From contig SCRA01000055.1 in NCBI GenBank assembly GCA_004297985.1, positions 1 through 64,000 of the forward strand: DNA of 64,000 nt, read 5' to 3'. The stretch comes from a bacterium. Lineage in GTDB: Bacteria; Vulcanimicrobiota; Vulcanimicrobiia; Vulcanimicrobiales; SCRA01. Below are positions 43,101 through 51,481 of this stretch, in pieces. Position 1 is the first letter of the stretch. Every line of letters starts with the position of its first letter. The translations under genes and the position numbers were made by a program. A model generated the notes under the pieces. That model was not told the origin of the DNA. It saw only the letters and a program-made list of their open reading frames with translations, and did no database searches.

Positions 43101-43778
43101 GTGGAATCCGAAGGGCATTTTTTTCAAACTACCCGCGGGAAGATCGTCGAGAGCCTCGGGCGTACCGGGGGCGCGACGGCCCGCGAGATCGCTGCCGAGC
43201 TCGGGCTGACACCCAACGCGGTGCGGCAGCAGTTGTCGGCGCTCGCCACAGAGAGCCTGGTCCAGACGCGCCCGACCCGCCGCGGCCCCACCAAACCCAC
43301 GCTGCTCTACCACTTGACGCAGAAGGCCGAGCGGCTCTTCCCGCAACGCACGGACCAGCTTCTCCACCTGGTGCTCAACCAGATCGCCGACGACGACGGG
43401 GGCGAGCGCATCAACGACCTCTTCCGCAGCATCGGCAAGCGTTCTGCGGAGAAGTTTCGTCACCGCCTCGAGGGGAAAGACTACGCGGGGAAGGTCCATG
43501 AGTTGGCGGCGATCTTGCGCGAGCAGGGTGTCATCGCCGACGTCGAGCAACGCGCCGACGGGAAGCTCGTGCTTCGTGAGCACAACTGCCCCTTCGCGGG
43601 TTCGGTGAGGAATCACCCCGAAGTCTGCACGCTGATCCATACGGTCATGGACGAGCTGCTCCCCGGGGAGCAGAACCATACCACCTCCTTCGCCAAGGGG
43701 AACGACGTCTGCACCTTCGAGCTCACCGCCGATGTAGCCGAAACGGCTGCCGAGGCCGTCAAGATGGGACGATCATGA
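43101..43778 (+). CDS. sufR: SufR-type Fe-S cluster-sensing transcriptional regulator
   Basis: This is a 225-residue DNA-binding protein. An N-terminal winged helix-turn-helix (ATAREIAAELGLTPNAVRQQLSAL, residues ~26-50) resembles DeoR/ArsR types. The C-terminal half carries conserved cysteines in EHNCPFAGSV, PEVCTLIH and NDVCTFEL, the likely ligands of a Fe-S cluster. SufR proteins repress the suf operon when they hold their cluster. It diverges from sufC, exactly where the regulator is expected, and it overlaps the next gene by 4 bases (ATGA). Confidence 0.9.
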   Translation: MESEGHFFQTTRGKIVESLGRTGGATAREIAAELGLTPNAVRQQLSALATESLVQTRPTRRGPTKPTLLYHLTQKAERLFPQRTDQLLHLVLNQIADDDGGERINDLFRSIGKRSAEKFRHRLEGKDYAGKVHELAAILREQGVIADVEQRADGKLVLREHNCPFAGSVRNHPEVCTLIHTVMDELLPGEQNHTTSFAKGNDVCTFELTADVAETAAEAVKMGRS

Positions 43779-44293
43779 ACTACGCCAAGTTCCAGGAACT
43801 CGTGACCGCCCGCGAAGGCTTCCGCGCGATGGACGACGCCACCGCGACGGGAGAGTATTTCAGCGACTCTTGCGGTGATCTCTACACGTTCTATCTGAAG
43901 GTAGGGCGCGGCGAGGTCATCGAGGACATCTCCTATTTCACTACTGGCTGCGGCTTCGGCACGGCCACCTGTAGTCTGCTGGTGGAGATGGCGCGCGGCA
44001 AGACCGTAGCCGAAGCGGCGCAGATCGACGAGAGCACGCTCAGCGCGGCGCTGGGCGGCTACCCCGAGAAGAAGAAGGACTATCCCGAGCGCTCGATCGC
44101 TGCGCTGCGCAACGCGATCGAGAACTATCGCGCGAAGTGCGGCGCGCCGGTCACCAGTGCGCCGGCGGACTGGACGACGCCGCTCCCCGCCGCCGTTCCG
44201 CCAACGCCGGCGACCACCGAGGAACTCAAGAACGGGGCGCGTGTCTTCCACGACGACGGGAAGCTCACCATCAAACTAGGCTCGATCACCTAA
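43775..44293 (+). CDS. IscU/NifU-N-like Fe-S scaffold protein
   Basis: This 172-residue protein has the U-type scaffold fold: SDSCGDLYTFYLKV with the first ligand Cys, YFTTGCGFGTATCSLLVEMARGKT with the second, and ALGGYPEKKK with SIAALRNAIENY. The third cluster-ligand cysteine, normally just before the last helix, is absent, replaced around YPERS. A Pro/Ala/Thr linker and a ~25-residue tail follow. It is coupled to sufR by ATGA. It may be a specialised partner of the regulator or a delivery protein; a normal scaffold role is less likely with one ligand missing. Confidence 0.8.
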   Translation: MNYAKFQELVTAREGFRAMDDATATGEYFSDSCGDLYTFYLKVGRGEVIEDISYFTTGCGFGTATCSLLVEMARGKTVAEAAQIDESTLSAALGGYPEKKKDYPERSIAALRNAIENYRAKCGAPVTSAPADWTTPLPAAVPPTPATTEELKNGARVFHDDGKLTIKLGSIT

Positions 44294-44708
44294 GCAGGGC
44301 GGCGTTGCCCTCCGCGCGGTGGTAGCCGACGTCGGAGAAGAGCGGCGAGGAGATCAGCAGATCGGCCGAGCGGCGATTGCAGGCGATCGGGATGTCGTGC
44401 AGCACCGCCAGGCGCAGCAGCATCTTCACGTCCACGTCGTGGGGCTGCGGCGTCAGCGGATCCCAGAAGAAGAAGACGACGTCGATGCGCCGCTCGGCGA
44501 TCAACGCTCCTACTTGGGCGTCGCCGCCCATCGGCCCCGAGAGCAGCAGAGTGATCGGCAGATCGAGATGCTTGAGCACGGTCTGTCCGGTCGTGGCTGT
44601 AGCGAAGAGCGTGCATTGCGCCAGCGTCCCGCGATTGAAGGAGGCCCATTGGGCCATTTCCTCCTTGCAACGGTCATGAGCGATCAAGACGACGGATAAG
44701 CGTTCCAT
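44286..44708 (-). CDS. mgsA: Methylglyoxal synthase
   Basis: This ~140-residue enzyme turns dihydroxyacetone phosphate into methylglyoxal and phosphate. It shows the N-terminal LIAHDRCKEEM, the phosphate site GTLAQCTLFATATTG, LLSGPMGGDAQVGALI with the catalytic Asp, and FFWDPLTPQPHDVDVKMLLRLA. All are hallmark MgsA motifs. ATG 44708 is used; two ATGs 9 and 18 bases upstream are in frame. It is the last gene of a minus-strand group with a glyoxalase-II-like hydrolase and an O-methyltransferase, and its end overlaps the convergent scaffold gene. Confidence 0.93.
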   Translation of the reverse strand: MERLSVVLIAHDRCKEEMAQWASFNRGTLAQCTLFATATTGQTVLKHLDLPITLLLSGPMGGDAQVGALIAERRIDVVFFFWDPLTPQPHDVDVKMLLRLAVLHDIPIACNRRSADLLISSPLFSDVGYHRAEGNAALLR

Positions 44709-44754
44709 AGGCACCATCCTACCCACGTTCGCTTACCATCGCCTTAACCGTGCA

Positions 44755-45393
44755 TCACAGTCCTTGGAGAAAGGGGTTCAGCGCTCGCTCGCGCGCGATC
44801 GTGGTCTTCGGACCGTGCCCGGGATGGACGATCGTCGCATCGGGGAGCGCCAACACGCGATCGCGCAGCGATGCGAGGATGCGCTCCGTGTCGCCGCCCG
44901 GCAGATCGGTGCGCCCGATGCTTCCGAAGAAGAGCGTGTCGCCCGTGAAGGCCAGGTGCTCGCCGTCTCGCTGCGCTAGGAAGGTACAACTGCCGGGCGT
45001 GTGCCCCGGGGTGTGGAGGACCTCGAGCGCTACGTTTCCCGCGCGGATCACATCGCCGTCGGCGAGCTCGCGGTCGATGGCGATCACGCGCGGCCCCTCG
45101 ATGCCGAGCCACGCCGCTTGCATCGCCAGCTCGCGATAGAGCGGGAGATCGTGGGGATGGAGCGCGCCTTCTGCGCCCGTGCGCTCCTTGAGATCCGCGA
45201 ATGCACCGATGTGATCGATATGAGCGTGCGTGTGGAGCAGAATGCGCGCTCGAAGCCCGTGACGCGCGAGCGCGGCGACGATGCGTTCGCTCTCGTCGCC
45301 GCCGTCGATCACGATCGCCTCACCACCGGCTTCGTCGCCGAGAATCGTACAGTTGCACTGCAACGGCCCGACCACGAGCTGTTCGAAGATCAT
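44755..45393 (-). CDS. Glyoxalase II-like MBL-fold hydrolase
   Basis: This is a 212-residue MBL-fold protein of the YcbL/hydroxyacylglutathione-hydrolase-like group. Metal ligands are in LLHTHAHIDHIG, HTPGHTPGS, FTGDTLFFGSIGRTDLP and IVHPGHGP. The start VVGPLQCNCTILGDE is typical of the group. It is too short for the glutathione-binding domain of true GloB. The ATG overlaps the O-methyltransferase stop (ATGA), and mgsA follows 47 bases downstream, so it may act on thioesters from methylglyoxal detoxification; that link is inferred from position. Confidence 0.88.
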   Translation of the reverse strand: MIFEQLVVGPLQCNCTILGDEAGGEAIVIDGGDESERIVAALARHGLRARILLHTHAHIDHIGAFADLKERTGAEGALHPHDLPLYRELAMQAAWLGIEGPRVIAIDRELADGDVIRAGNVALEVLHTPGHTPGSCTFLAQRDGEHLAFTGDTLFFGSIGRTDLPGGDTERILASLRDRVLALPDATIVHPGHGPKTTIARERALNPFLQGL

Positions 45394-46022
45394 CAGTCGA
45401 TGCGTGCGGCGACGCCTACGCCGTCGCCGACGGGCAGGATGGTCGCGTCGAGCTGCGGGTGATTGAGAAAGACGTGGTTGAAGCGGCGAATAGCCTTCGT
45501 CGACGCGTCGTCGTCCGGACGCTCGGCCGCTCCTGCGCGTCCGTGCCACAGCAGATTGTCGACGACTACCAGACCCGAGAGCTTCAGCAAGGGCACGGCG
45601 TAGTGAAGGTAGCCCTCGTACTCCTCTTTGACGGCATCGATGAAGACGATGTCGAGATTACGCTGCTGAAATGCCGGCAACACCTCCAGTGCCGGCTGGT
45701 TGATGATCTCGACGCGTTCGCTCACGCCCGCTCGCTCGAGGAAGGAGACCGCGAGCTTCGTGCGTTCGATATCCGGGTCGACGGTCCAGATCTTTCCCGC
45801 CGGCGGCATAGCCTGAGCCATCCATAGCGTGGAGAAGCCGTATGCCGTTCCCAGCTCCAAGATGCGATTGGCCTGCATGCAGTGAACGAGCGTCGAGAGC
45901 AAGCGTGCCGAAGCGCGGTCCAGGATGGGTACACCGTCAGCATGGCCCCGCTGCTCGAGCTCGAGCAGCAGCGCGGGGGGCTCGCTGTGCAGGCGTTGGA
46001 GGTAGGCGAGATCGTCCGACAC
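45393..46022 (-). CDS. Family 3 O-methyltransferase
   Basis: This 209-residue SAM-dependent methyltransferase is related to catechol/caffeoyl-CoA O-methyltransferases. It contains RILELGTAYGFSTLWMA for SAM, KIWTVDPDIERTKLA, LDIVFIDAVKEEYEGYL with metal-binding acids, and VVVDNLLWHGRA. This order is diagnostic for the bacterial group. GTG 46022 is the likely start. It heads the three-gene minus-strand group with the glyoxalase-like hydrolase and mgsA. The substrate is unknown. Confidence 0.9.
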   Translation of the reverse strand: MSDDLAYLQRLHSEPPALLLELEQRGHADGVPILDRASARLLSTLVHCMQANRILELGTAYGFSTLWMAQAMPPAGKIWTVDPDIERTKLAVSFLERAGVSERVEIINQPALEVLPAFQQRNLDIVFIDAVKEEYEGYLHYAVPLLKLSGLVVVDNLLWHGRAGAAERPDDDASTKAIRRFNHVFLNHPQLDATILPVGDGVGVAARID

Positions 46023-46152
46023 GTCACACTCCTTTGTTGCGTACCGCCCGGCGTTGGCGTATGAACGGGAGAAATCCTGGCGGCGCAGGAAGGGCGCGCG
46101 AGCGGCGAGTAGGAGACTTCCACGTCATAATGAGAGCAAGAGAGGACGGCAT

Positions 46153-46755
46153 ATGGCACTGCTGACAAAAGAAACCTATACAGCGAAGAAGTGGTCGTAC
46201 ACAGAGTTGCACGGTATGTCTGAGAAGACGATCGGTATGCACTTCGGATTGTACGAAGGGTACGTCAAGAACACAAACCTGCTCAACGAGCAGCTCTCCG
46301 AGCTGATCGCTGCGAGCGGCAGCAAGGGCTCCGATCCCAAGTTCGCGGAGCTCCAGCGGCGTCTCGGCTTCGAATACAGCGGTATGCGTCTCCACGAGTA
46401 CTACTTCGACAACCTCACGCCCAACGGCTCGGGGAAGCCCGGGAGCAAGCTCTCCGCGGCAATTACCTCGAGCTTCGGCGACGCCGAGAAGTGGAAGTCC
46501 GAGTTCTTCGCGATCGGCGGCATGCGCGGTGTCGGCTGGGCGATTCTCTACCAGGATCCCACCAACGGCTGGCTCACCAACGCCTGGGTCACCCTGCATC
46601 AGGAGGATGCCCTCGTCGGCTTCAACCCGGTGCTGGTCATGGACGTCTGGGAGCATGCATATCTCCTGGACTACAAGCCGTCGGAGCGCGGCAAGTACAT
46701 CGAGGCGTTCTACGCCAACATCGACTGGAACGCGGTCGAGCGGCGCCTGAAGTAA
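46153..46755 (+). CDS. Fe/Mn-type superoxide dismutase
   Basis: This 200-residue protein shows metal ligands in the expected order: His in GMHFGLYEGYVKN, His in RLHEYYFDNL, then Asp and His in VMDVWEHAYLLDYKP. GGMRGVGWAILYQD fits the C-terminal alpha/beta domain. The usual Gln or His near the active site (GGSW..) is altered to RGVGWA, so metal preference and even full dismutase activity are less certain. It has no signal peptide and would be cytoplasmic. ATG 46153 follows GAGAGGA. Confidence 0.87.
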   Translation: MALLTKETYTAKKWSYTELHGMSEKTIGMHFGLYEGYVKNTNLLNEQLSELIAASGSKGSDPKFAELQRRLGFEYSGMRLHEYYFDNLTPNGSGKPGSKLSAAITSSFGDAEKWKSEFFAIGGMRGVGWAILYQDPTNGWLTNAWVTLHQEDALVGFNPVLVMDVWEHAYLLDYKPSERGKYIEAFYANIDWNAVERRLK

Positions 46756-46761
46756 GCGTGG

Positions 46762-46783
46762 GGGCGGCGCTCCGGCGCCGCCC
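46762..46783 (+). terminator. GC hairpin after the SOD gene
   Basis: A 9-bp GC stem (46762-46770 with 46775-46783) with a 4-base loop begins 7 bases after the SOD stop. No T-run follows. It may partly terminate or protect the SOD message before the LON-domain gene. Confidence 0.55.
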
Positions 46784-46811
46784 TTCGCCCGCCGTCGCAA
46801 GGAGGACGATC

Positions 46812-47513
46812 GTGAATACGCTACGCCTCTTCCCCCTGGGTTCCGTTTTCTTTCCGGGTGCGGCGATGAACATTCACGTCTTCGAAGAGCGCTACCGCCG
46901 CATGGTGCGCGAGTGTATCGAAGACGACGCCCGATTCGGTATCGCGCTGGTTCGCGAAGGCGCGGAGGTAAGCGACCCGTCCTGCAGCCCCCACTCGATC
47001 GGTACGGAGGCGCGCATCATGCGATGCGACCCGTTGCCCGAAGGACGCTTCTTGTTGGACGTGCGTGGAGAGCGGCGCTTCAGCATCGTGCGCCTACTCT
47101 CGCGCGAACCGTATCTGTTGGCTGAAGTGGAGTACTTGGCCGAGCCGCCGCCCACGGCTGCCGCCGGAGAGCTGGTGGCGCGAGCGCGTGCGGGCTTGCC
47201 CGCCTACGTGGATCTGCTGGCGAAGATGGCCAACGTACAGCTCGACATGCCCGATCTCCCGGACGATCCCGTCGTCGCTTCCTACGTCATCGCGCAGACG
47301 CTCCAGACCAACGACGCCGCCAAACAGCGCCTGCTCGAAGTCTCGCGCGCCGACGAGCGGCTGCGTGCCGAGTTGGCCGTGCTGCAGCGCGCCACGGCGG
47401 CGCTGGAGCGCATCGCCGCGCAGCGCGAGAGCGCGGCGCGCGGCGAGCCGGCCACCAGCGGTGAGCGCAAGGATCAAGAGCGGCTGTTCGGCGTCTACTT
47501 TTCCTTGAATTAG
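46812..47513 (+). CDS. LON substrate-binding domain protein
   Basis: This 233-residue protein consists of the N-terminal (PUA-like) domain of Lon protease alone. The start LRLFPLGSVFFPGAAMNIHVFEERYRRMV is the classical pattern, followed by GIALVREG, GTEARIM and GRFLLDVRGERRFSIVRL. There is no ATPase or protease part. Such stand-alone proteins are common, but their role is not settled. GTG 46812 is preceded by AAGGAGG at the right distance. The C-terminus is a coiled, charged tail. Confidence 0.87.
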   Translation: MNTLRLFPLGSVFFPGAAMNIHVFEERYRRMVRECIEDDARFGIALVREGAEVSDPSCSPHSIGTEARIMRCDPLPEGRFLLDVRGERRFSIVRLLSREPYLLAEVEYLAEPPPTAAAGELVARARAGLPAYVDLLAKMANVQLDMPDLPDDPVVASYVIAQTLQTNDAAKQRLLEVSRADERLRAELAVLQRATAALERIAAQRESAARGEPATSGERKDQERLFGVYFSLN

Positions 47514-47517
47514 GCTC

Positions 47518-48378
47518 CTAGGTACGTTCGGCGGCGGCGATCACGTTGCGCATCAGCGCCACGTTGGTCACGGGCCCGACGCCGCCAGGAACGGGCGTGA
47601 TTGCCGCGGCGATGCGCGCGACCTCCTCATAGGCGACGTCGCCTTTGAGCACGCTTTTGACGACGGTGGTTCCGACGTCGACGACCGTCACCCCCGGCGA
47701 AACCATCTGCGCGGTGATCAGGCCGGGAACGCCGGCCGCCACCACCAGCACCTCCGCTTCGCGTGTGTGCCGCGCGAGATCCGTCGTGGCGATGTGGCAG
47801 GTCGTCACCGTGGCGTCGGCGGCCAGCAGCAGCAGCGAGACGGGGAGTCCCACCACCACCGAGCGTCCGACCACCACGGCGCGCTTCCCGCGCACGGGCC
47901 AGGCGGGCGAAGCCTCCAGCAGCAGCATCACCGCTTGTGGCGTCGCGGGCACGAAGAGCGGATCGTGACCGTATGCGAGCCGCCCCTGGTTGGCGGGGTT
48001 GGTGGCGTCGACGTCCTTCTGCTCCGAAATGGACGGTGCGATACGTTCGATGCGCAGGTGGCGCGGCAGCGGCTGATGCAGGAGGACGCCGTGGATCGAG
48101 GGATCCTCGCCCAAGACCCGCAGGCGCCGTTTCAAGCGCTCCTCGGTGGCATCGGCCGACATCTGCTCGAGATCGACCTCGATGCCGATCTTCGCGCCCA
48201 GCTTCAAGAGCGAGCGTGCGTAGGCCAAGCTGGACTCGTCCTCGCCCACCATCTCTACCACCAGACGCGGCGCGTTGCCCGCTTCTCGCAGGCGCTCGGC
48301 ACGTCGTGTGAGGTCGGCGGTCAGCTCGCGCGCCAGGGCGCGACCGTCCAGGAGGGTGGCGGTGGTCTCCAACTGCAT
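47518..48378 (-). CDS. folD: Bifunctional methylenetetrahydrofolate dehydrogenase/cyclohydrolase
   Basis: This is a 286-residue FolD. It has the catalytic tyrosine and lysine region [48 protein letters not shown], the NADP-binding [18 protein letters not shown], and the C-terminal [17 protein letters not shown]. It interconverts one-carbon forms of tetrahydrofolate. YARS with Lys seven residues on is the active-site spacing; usual SxxYxxxK becomes [11 protein letters not shown]. The start at 48378 is the family N-terminus. The gene is divergent from the Sec redoxin. Confidence 0.93.
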   Translation of the reverse strand: MQLETTATLLDGRALARELTADLTRRAERLREAGNAPRLVVEMVGEDESSLAYARSLLKLGAKIGIEVDLEQMSADATEERLKRRLRVLGEDPSIHGVLLHQPLPRHLRIERIAPSISEQKDVDATNPANQGRLAYGHDPLFVPATPQAVMLLLEASPAWPVRGKRAVVVGRSVVVGLPVSLLLLAADATVTTCHIATTDLARHTREAEVLVVAAGVPGLITAQMVSPGVTVVDVGTTVVKSVLKGDVAYEEVARIAAAITPVPGGVGPVTNVALMRNVIAAAERT

Positions 48379-48457
48379 ACTCCGAGGGGTGCGAGGGCGG
48401 CACTGCCTTCTTGAGCATGCGGGCGGGACCCTGGCCGATTGGGAAGAAGGCTGGATC

Positions 48458-48952
48458 ATGGAGACGACGCTCGTTGGACGGGCTGCCCCGGCGTTCACCC
48501 TTCCCGCCAGTGACGGTACGGAGATAGCGCTGGGGAGCTTGCGGGGCAAGCCTGTGGTGCTGGCGTTCTTCCGGGGCACCTGGTGACCGCGCTGTCGTAA
48601 GCAGCTCGTCGAGCTGCAGCAAGCCGCACAGGAGTGGGAGACGCGCGGTATCGGGGTCCTAGGTGTGGTGGGTCAGCGTTCTGAGCCGGTCCAGCGCCTA
48701 CGCACCAAGCGGGGCATCGCCTTCCCGATCCTCATCGACGCCGACCGCGCGGTGATCAAGCGCTTCGGCGTCTATCACCGGTTGGGGATCGATGCGGTCA
48801 ACATCGCGCGCCCGGCCGTCTTCGTGCTCGACGCGCAGGGTGTCGTGCGCTGGCAGCATGTCGCGCGCAATCAATTCGACCGCCCATCGGTTGCACAGAT
48901 CGACGCCGCCCTCGCGCTCGCGGCGGAAGGCCAACGCGCTCAGGTGCGATAG
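48458..48952 (+). CDS. Selenocysteine-containing AhpC/TSA-type redoxin
   Basis: The frame from ATG 48458 reads through one TGA at 48584-48586 (residue 43) to 48952, giving 164 residues. Around the TGA the text is [20 protein letters not shown]; related redoxins have RGTWCPxCRxQL, so UGA stands at the first, peroxidatic cysteine, and the second becomes U-x-x-C. Upstream [26 protein letters not shown] and downstream [20 protein letters not shown] and [12 protein letters not shown] match the family. A perfect hairpin with SECIS spacing follows. It would be a cytoplasmic thiol/selenol peroxidase. Its end overlaps the convergent M48 protease gene by 13 bases. Confidence 0.88.
48601..48617 (+). promoter_or_regulatory. 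Putative bacterial SECIS hairpin in the redoxin gene
   Basis: A perfect 7-bp stem (48601-48607 with 48611-48617) closes a GTC loop 22-24 bases after the UGA, with G as first loop base. Spacing and loop agree with bacterial SECIS elements recognised by SelB. Confidence 0.6.
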
Positions 48953-50865
48953 GCGGCCCAGATCAGTCCGAGTGCGAGTTGGAGCGTCTCGCCGCGCATC
49001 CCCGCCGATGCCGCGGCGTCGATGGGATCGTGCGCGCGAAAGGCGAGCAGGTTCCCAGCGGGCGTTCCGTGGTGCTCGGCTGCTAGGGCGCAGGCGACTG
49101 CCACCGTCGCAGGCGTCGCGTTCGCGGAGCGCATCTGCGCCAGCGTGGGCGCCGTCACGCCGAACTGGCGCTCCAAGAGGGCCTGGTAGTCGGCAAAGCG
49201 CGCCGGCGTCGCATCGGGCAGCAGCATTGCGATGCGCCCCAGCAACGTGCGGGCCTGGGCCTGGTTGACGAGGTCTGCGGATTCGTCTGCGGCGCGAGCC
49301 GAGGAGACGAACGCGATCTGCGCGGCGCGGGCCAGCGGTAGAAGGCGATCGAGATCGCTTTGCGCGAGATCGCCGTGCGGATAGTGCTTGACGTCGCCGA
49401 AGGCCTGCATGTAGCGGTCGATGGCCGCCGAGTTCTCGTAGGCAACGGCAAGCGAGCCGCGCGCGGCGTCAACGGCGCGCAGGAGTCCGCCTGTACCGGC
49501 CGCCACGCCGTCGACGATGCCCTGCGCGCGCGAGAGCACGAGGCCGCTGTCGGAGTTTGGGTGCGCGATCTGGTCGCGCAGATCGTCGAGCACCTTGAGA
49601 TTGTCTTCCAGGATCGCGGGTGCCTGATCGAACGTGTCGGTGGCTTCGTCGAAGAGGTGGTTGGTGTCGCGCACGAGCTTCAACTGTTCGTAGAGCAGCG
49701 TGGCTAAGCGCGAGCCGTCGCTCACCCCGGCGATGCCGCCCGCCTCGTCCATCGGGATATCGTAGTCGAGCTCGCCGAGATGCGCGTCGAGCGCGTCGGC
49801 GTCCCTGCGCCCGTCCTTGATGCGCGCCTTTACGTCGTCTTCAGCCGCCTTCAGGCGCGCCTGGGCGGCGTCGAGCCGCACGACGAGCGCGGCCGTGTCG
49901 ACGCGCGGAGAGGCGACGGGGGCGGCGTTGGCTAGGGCCAGCGCCTGCGCGCGCGGATCGTCGCCCAGCGGAGCCAGCGTCTGCTGGACGAGGCCGGAGT
50001 AGCCCAACGCTATCTGCGATCGTGCCAGGCCCAGGCGCGCGGAGACGCTGGCGGGATCGCTCGCGACGATGTGCGCGAGGGCGCCCTGCGCGTAGGCATA
50101 GCGCCCTTCGTCGAGATCGTGGAGTGCAGCCCGCGTGGCCTGGGCGGTGCTGCGCTTGTCGATCTGCGGGTAGCCCTCGAGGTGGGCGACGCGGTCGGCC
50201 GAGCCGGGGTGCGTCTCGAAGTAGCGCGAGAAGATGCCGCCGGACTTCTCCTCGATGGACCCTAGGCGCGCCATGAAGTCCACCATGGTCTGCGGATCGT
50301 AGCCGGCCTCTGCCATCAGCTTCAGGCCGTACTCGTCGGCCTTGAGCTCGTGATAGCGGCTGACCTTGAGCAGGTAGAGGCCGGCGGCGATATCCCCGAA
50401 GCGGCTGACCAGGGGCGAGAAAAACTTGAAGATCGTGAGCAGCGTATTTGCACCCTTGACCTCTTCGTACATCTTGGTGATGTGGTACTGCTCTTCGTGC
50501 CCCAGCTCGTGTCCCAGGACGGCGGCCATCTCGTCGTCGTCTTGCACGAAGTTGAGCATCCCCTTGGTGATGTAGATCGCGCCGCCGGGGAGCGAGAAAG
50601 CATTGGGCGTCTCGCTATCGAGGATGCGCACGCGGTAGGGAATGTCGCGCCGTACGGTGTGCGGCGTAAGGGTCACGAAGACGCGCTCGACCCACGCCGT
50701 CAAGAGCGGGTCGTCGTTGACGCTGCCGATCTGCTCTTCGATCGCGCGCTCGATACGCTGCCCGAACTGCACCTCTCGCTGCGAGCTCATCGCGGCGGCG
50801 GGCAGCGGAGCCAGCAGCGCCGCCGTGAGCATGAGCGCGTAGATGCGCGCCGTCACCTTTCCCAT
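48940..50865 (-). CDS. Secreted M48-family zinc metalloprotease with long C-terminal region
   Basis: This is a 641-residue protein. The signal peptide is MGKVTARIYALMLTAALLAPLPAAA. The M48 domain (~30-250) has NAFSLPGGAIYITKGML, the zinc motif GHELGHEEQYH and the third ligand in HELKADEYGLKLM, with ETHPGSADRVAHL. This is the BepA/Oma1-type periplasmic quality-control architecture. After ~260 it has a TPR-like helical stretch and then ~350 residues of helical, coiled-coil sequence not typical of BepA. The true start is ATG 50865; the frame upstream to 51318 is antisense to the TlpA gene. Confidence 0.87.
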   Translation of the reverse strand: MGKVTARIYALMLTAALLAPLPAAAMSSQREVQFGQRIERAIEEQIGSVNDDPLLTAWVERVFVTLTPHTVRRDIPYRVRILDSETPNAFSLPGGAIYITKGMLNFVQDDDEMAAVLGHELGHEEQYHITKMYEEVKGANTLLTIFKFFSPLVSRFGDIAAGLYLLKVSRYHELKADEYGLKLMAEAGYDPQTMVDFMARLGSIEEKSGGIFSRYFETHPGSADRVAHLEGYPQIDKRSTAQATRAALHDLDEGRYAYAQGALAHIVASDPASVSARLGLARSQIALGYSGLVQQTLAPLGDDPRAQALALANAAPVASPRVDTAALVVRLDAAQARLKAAEDDVKARIKDGRRDADALDAHLGELDYDIPMDEAGGIAGVSDGSRLATLLYEQLKLVRDTNHLFDEATDTFDQAPAILEDNLKVLDDLRDQIAHPNSDSGLVLSRAQGIVDGVAAGTGGLLRAVDAARGSLAVAYENSAAIDRYMQAFGDVKHYPHGDLAQSDLDRLLPLARAAQIAFVSSARAADESADLVNQAQARTLLGRIAMLLPDATPARFADYQALLERQFGVTAPTLAQMRSANATPATVAVACALAAEHHGTPAGNLLAFRAHDPIDAAASAGMRGETLQLALGLIWAAYRT

Positions 50866-50950
50866 GGCCTGCGCGAGAATTCGTCGCCGCTTCGGAGCGA
50901 CCTTGGTCGCATGCGTGTGCGGCGATAGGCCTTCAGCGTATCGACGCGTA

Positions 50951-51481
50951 ATGCTCGCCCCCGTGAATCGAAGAATCTGGATCGCCATCGCGGCCGGGGT
51001 CGTGCTGGCGGGCTGCGGAGGCGGGGGCAAGGCGGCTTCGAGCGCGGGCCCCGGATCGCTGGCGGGAGCGCCTGTCGAGAGCTTCACCGTCGCGCGTCTG
51101 GGCGGAGGCAACGCGGGTGTCACCGATTTCCACGGGAAGGTGCTGCTGGTGAACCTCTGGGCATCGTGGTGCCCGCCTTGCCGGCAGGAGATGCCCGATT
51201 TGGAACGGTTCTCGCGCAACGCCGCCAAAGATGGGGTGGAAGTGGTGGGCGTCAACGAAGGTGAGTCGGCGCAGACGGCGGCCGCCTTCGCCAAGACGGT
51301 GGGCGTGACGTTCCCCATCCTGCTCGATCAGGAGCAGCGCTACGGCGCCGCTTATGGGGCGCTGGGCCTGCCGACCACCGTCTTCGTGCGGCGCGACGGC
51401 ACCGTCTCGGAAGCCGTCGACGGTCCGCTCACGTACGATCAAATGCAGGCCAAGGCCAAGCGCGCGGAGGGGACGAGATGA
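50951..51481 (+). CDS. TlpA/ResA-like thioredoxin-fold lipoprotein
   Basis: This 176-residue protein has a lipoprotein signal with lipobox VLAGC (residues ~16-20) and a Gly-rich spacer. The thioredoxin-fold domain follows, with active site WASWCPPCRQEMPDLE, VVGVNEGES, TFPILLDQEQ and a GLPTTVFV cis-proline region. It is outside the inner membrane and would reduce disulfides, for instance in cytochrome c maturation. Its stop overlaps the next gene as ATGA. Unlike the two cytoplasmic redoxins it keeps both cysteines. Confidence 0.9.
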   Translation: MLAPVNRRIWIAIAAGVVLAGCGGGGKAASSAGPGSLAGAPVESFTVARLGGGNAGVTDFHGKVLLVNLWASWCPPCRQEMPDLERFSRNAAKDGVEVVGVNEGESAQTAAAFAKTVGVTFPILLDQEQRYGAAYGALGLPTTVFVRRDGTVSEAVDGPLTYDQMQAKAKRAEGTR

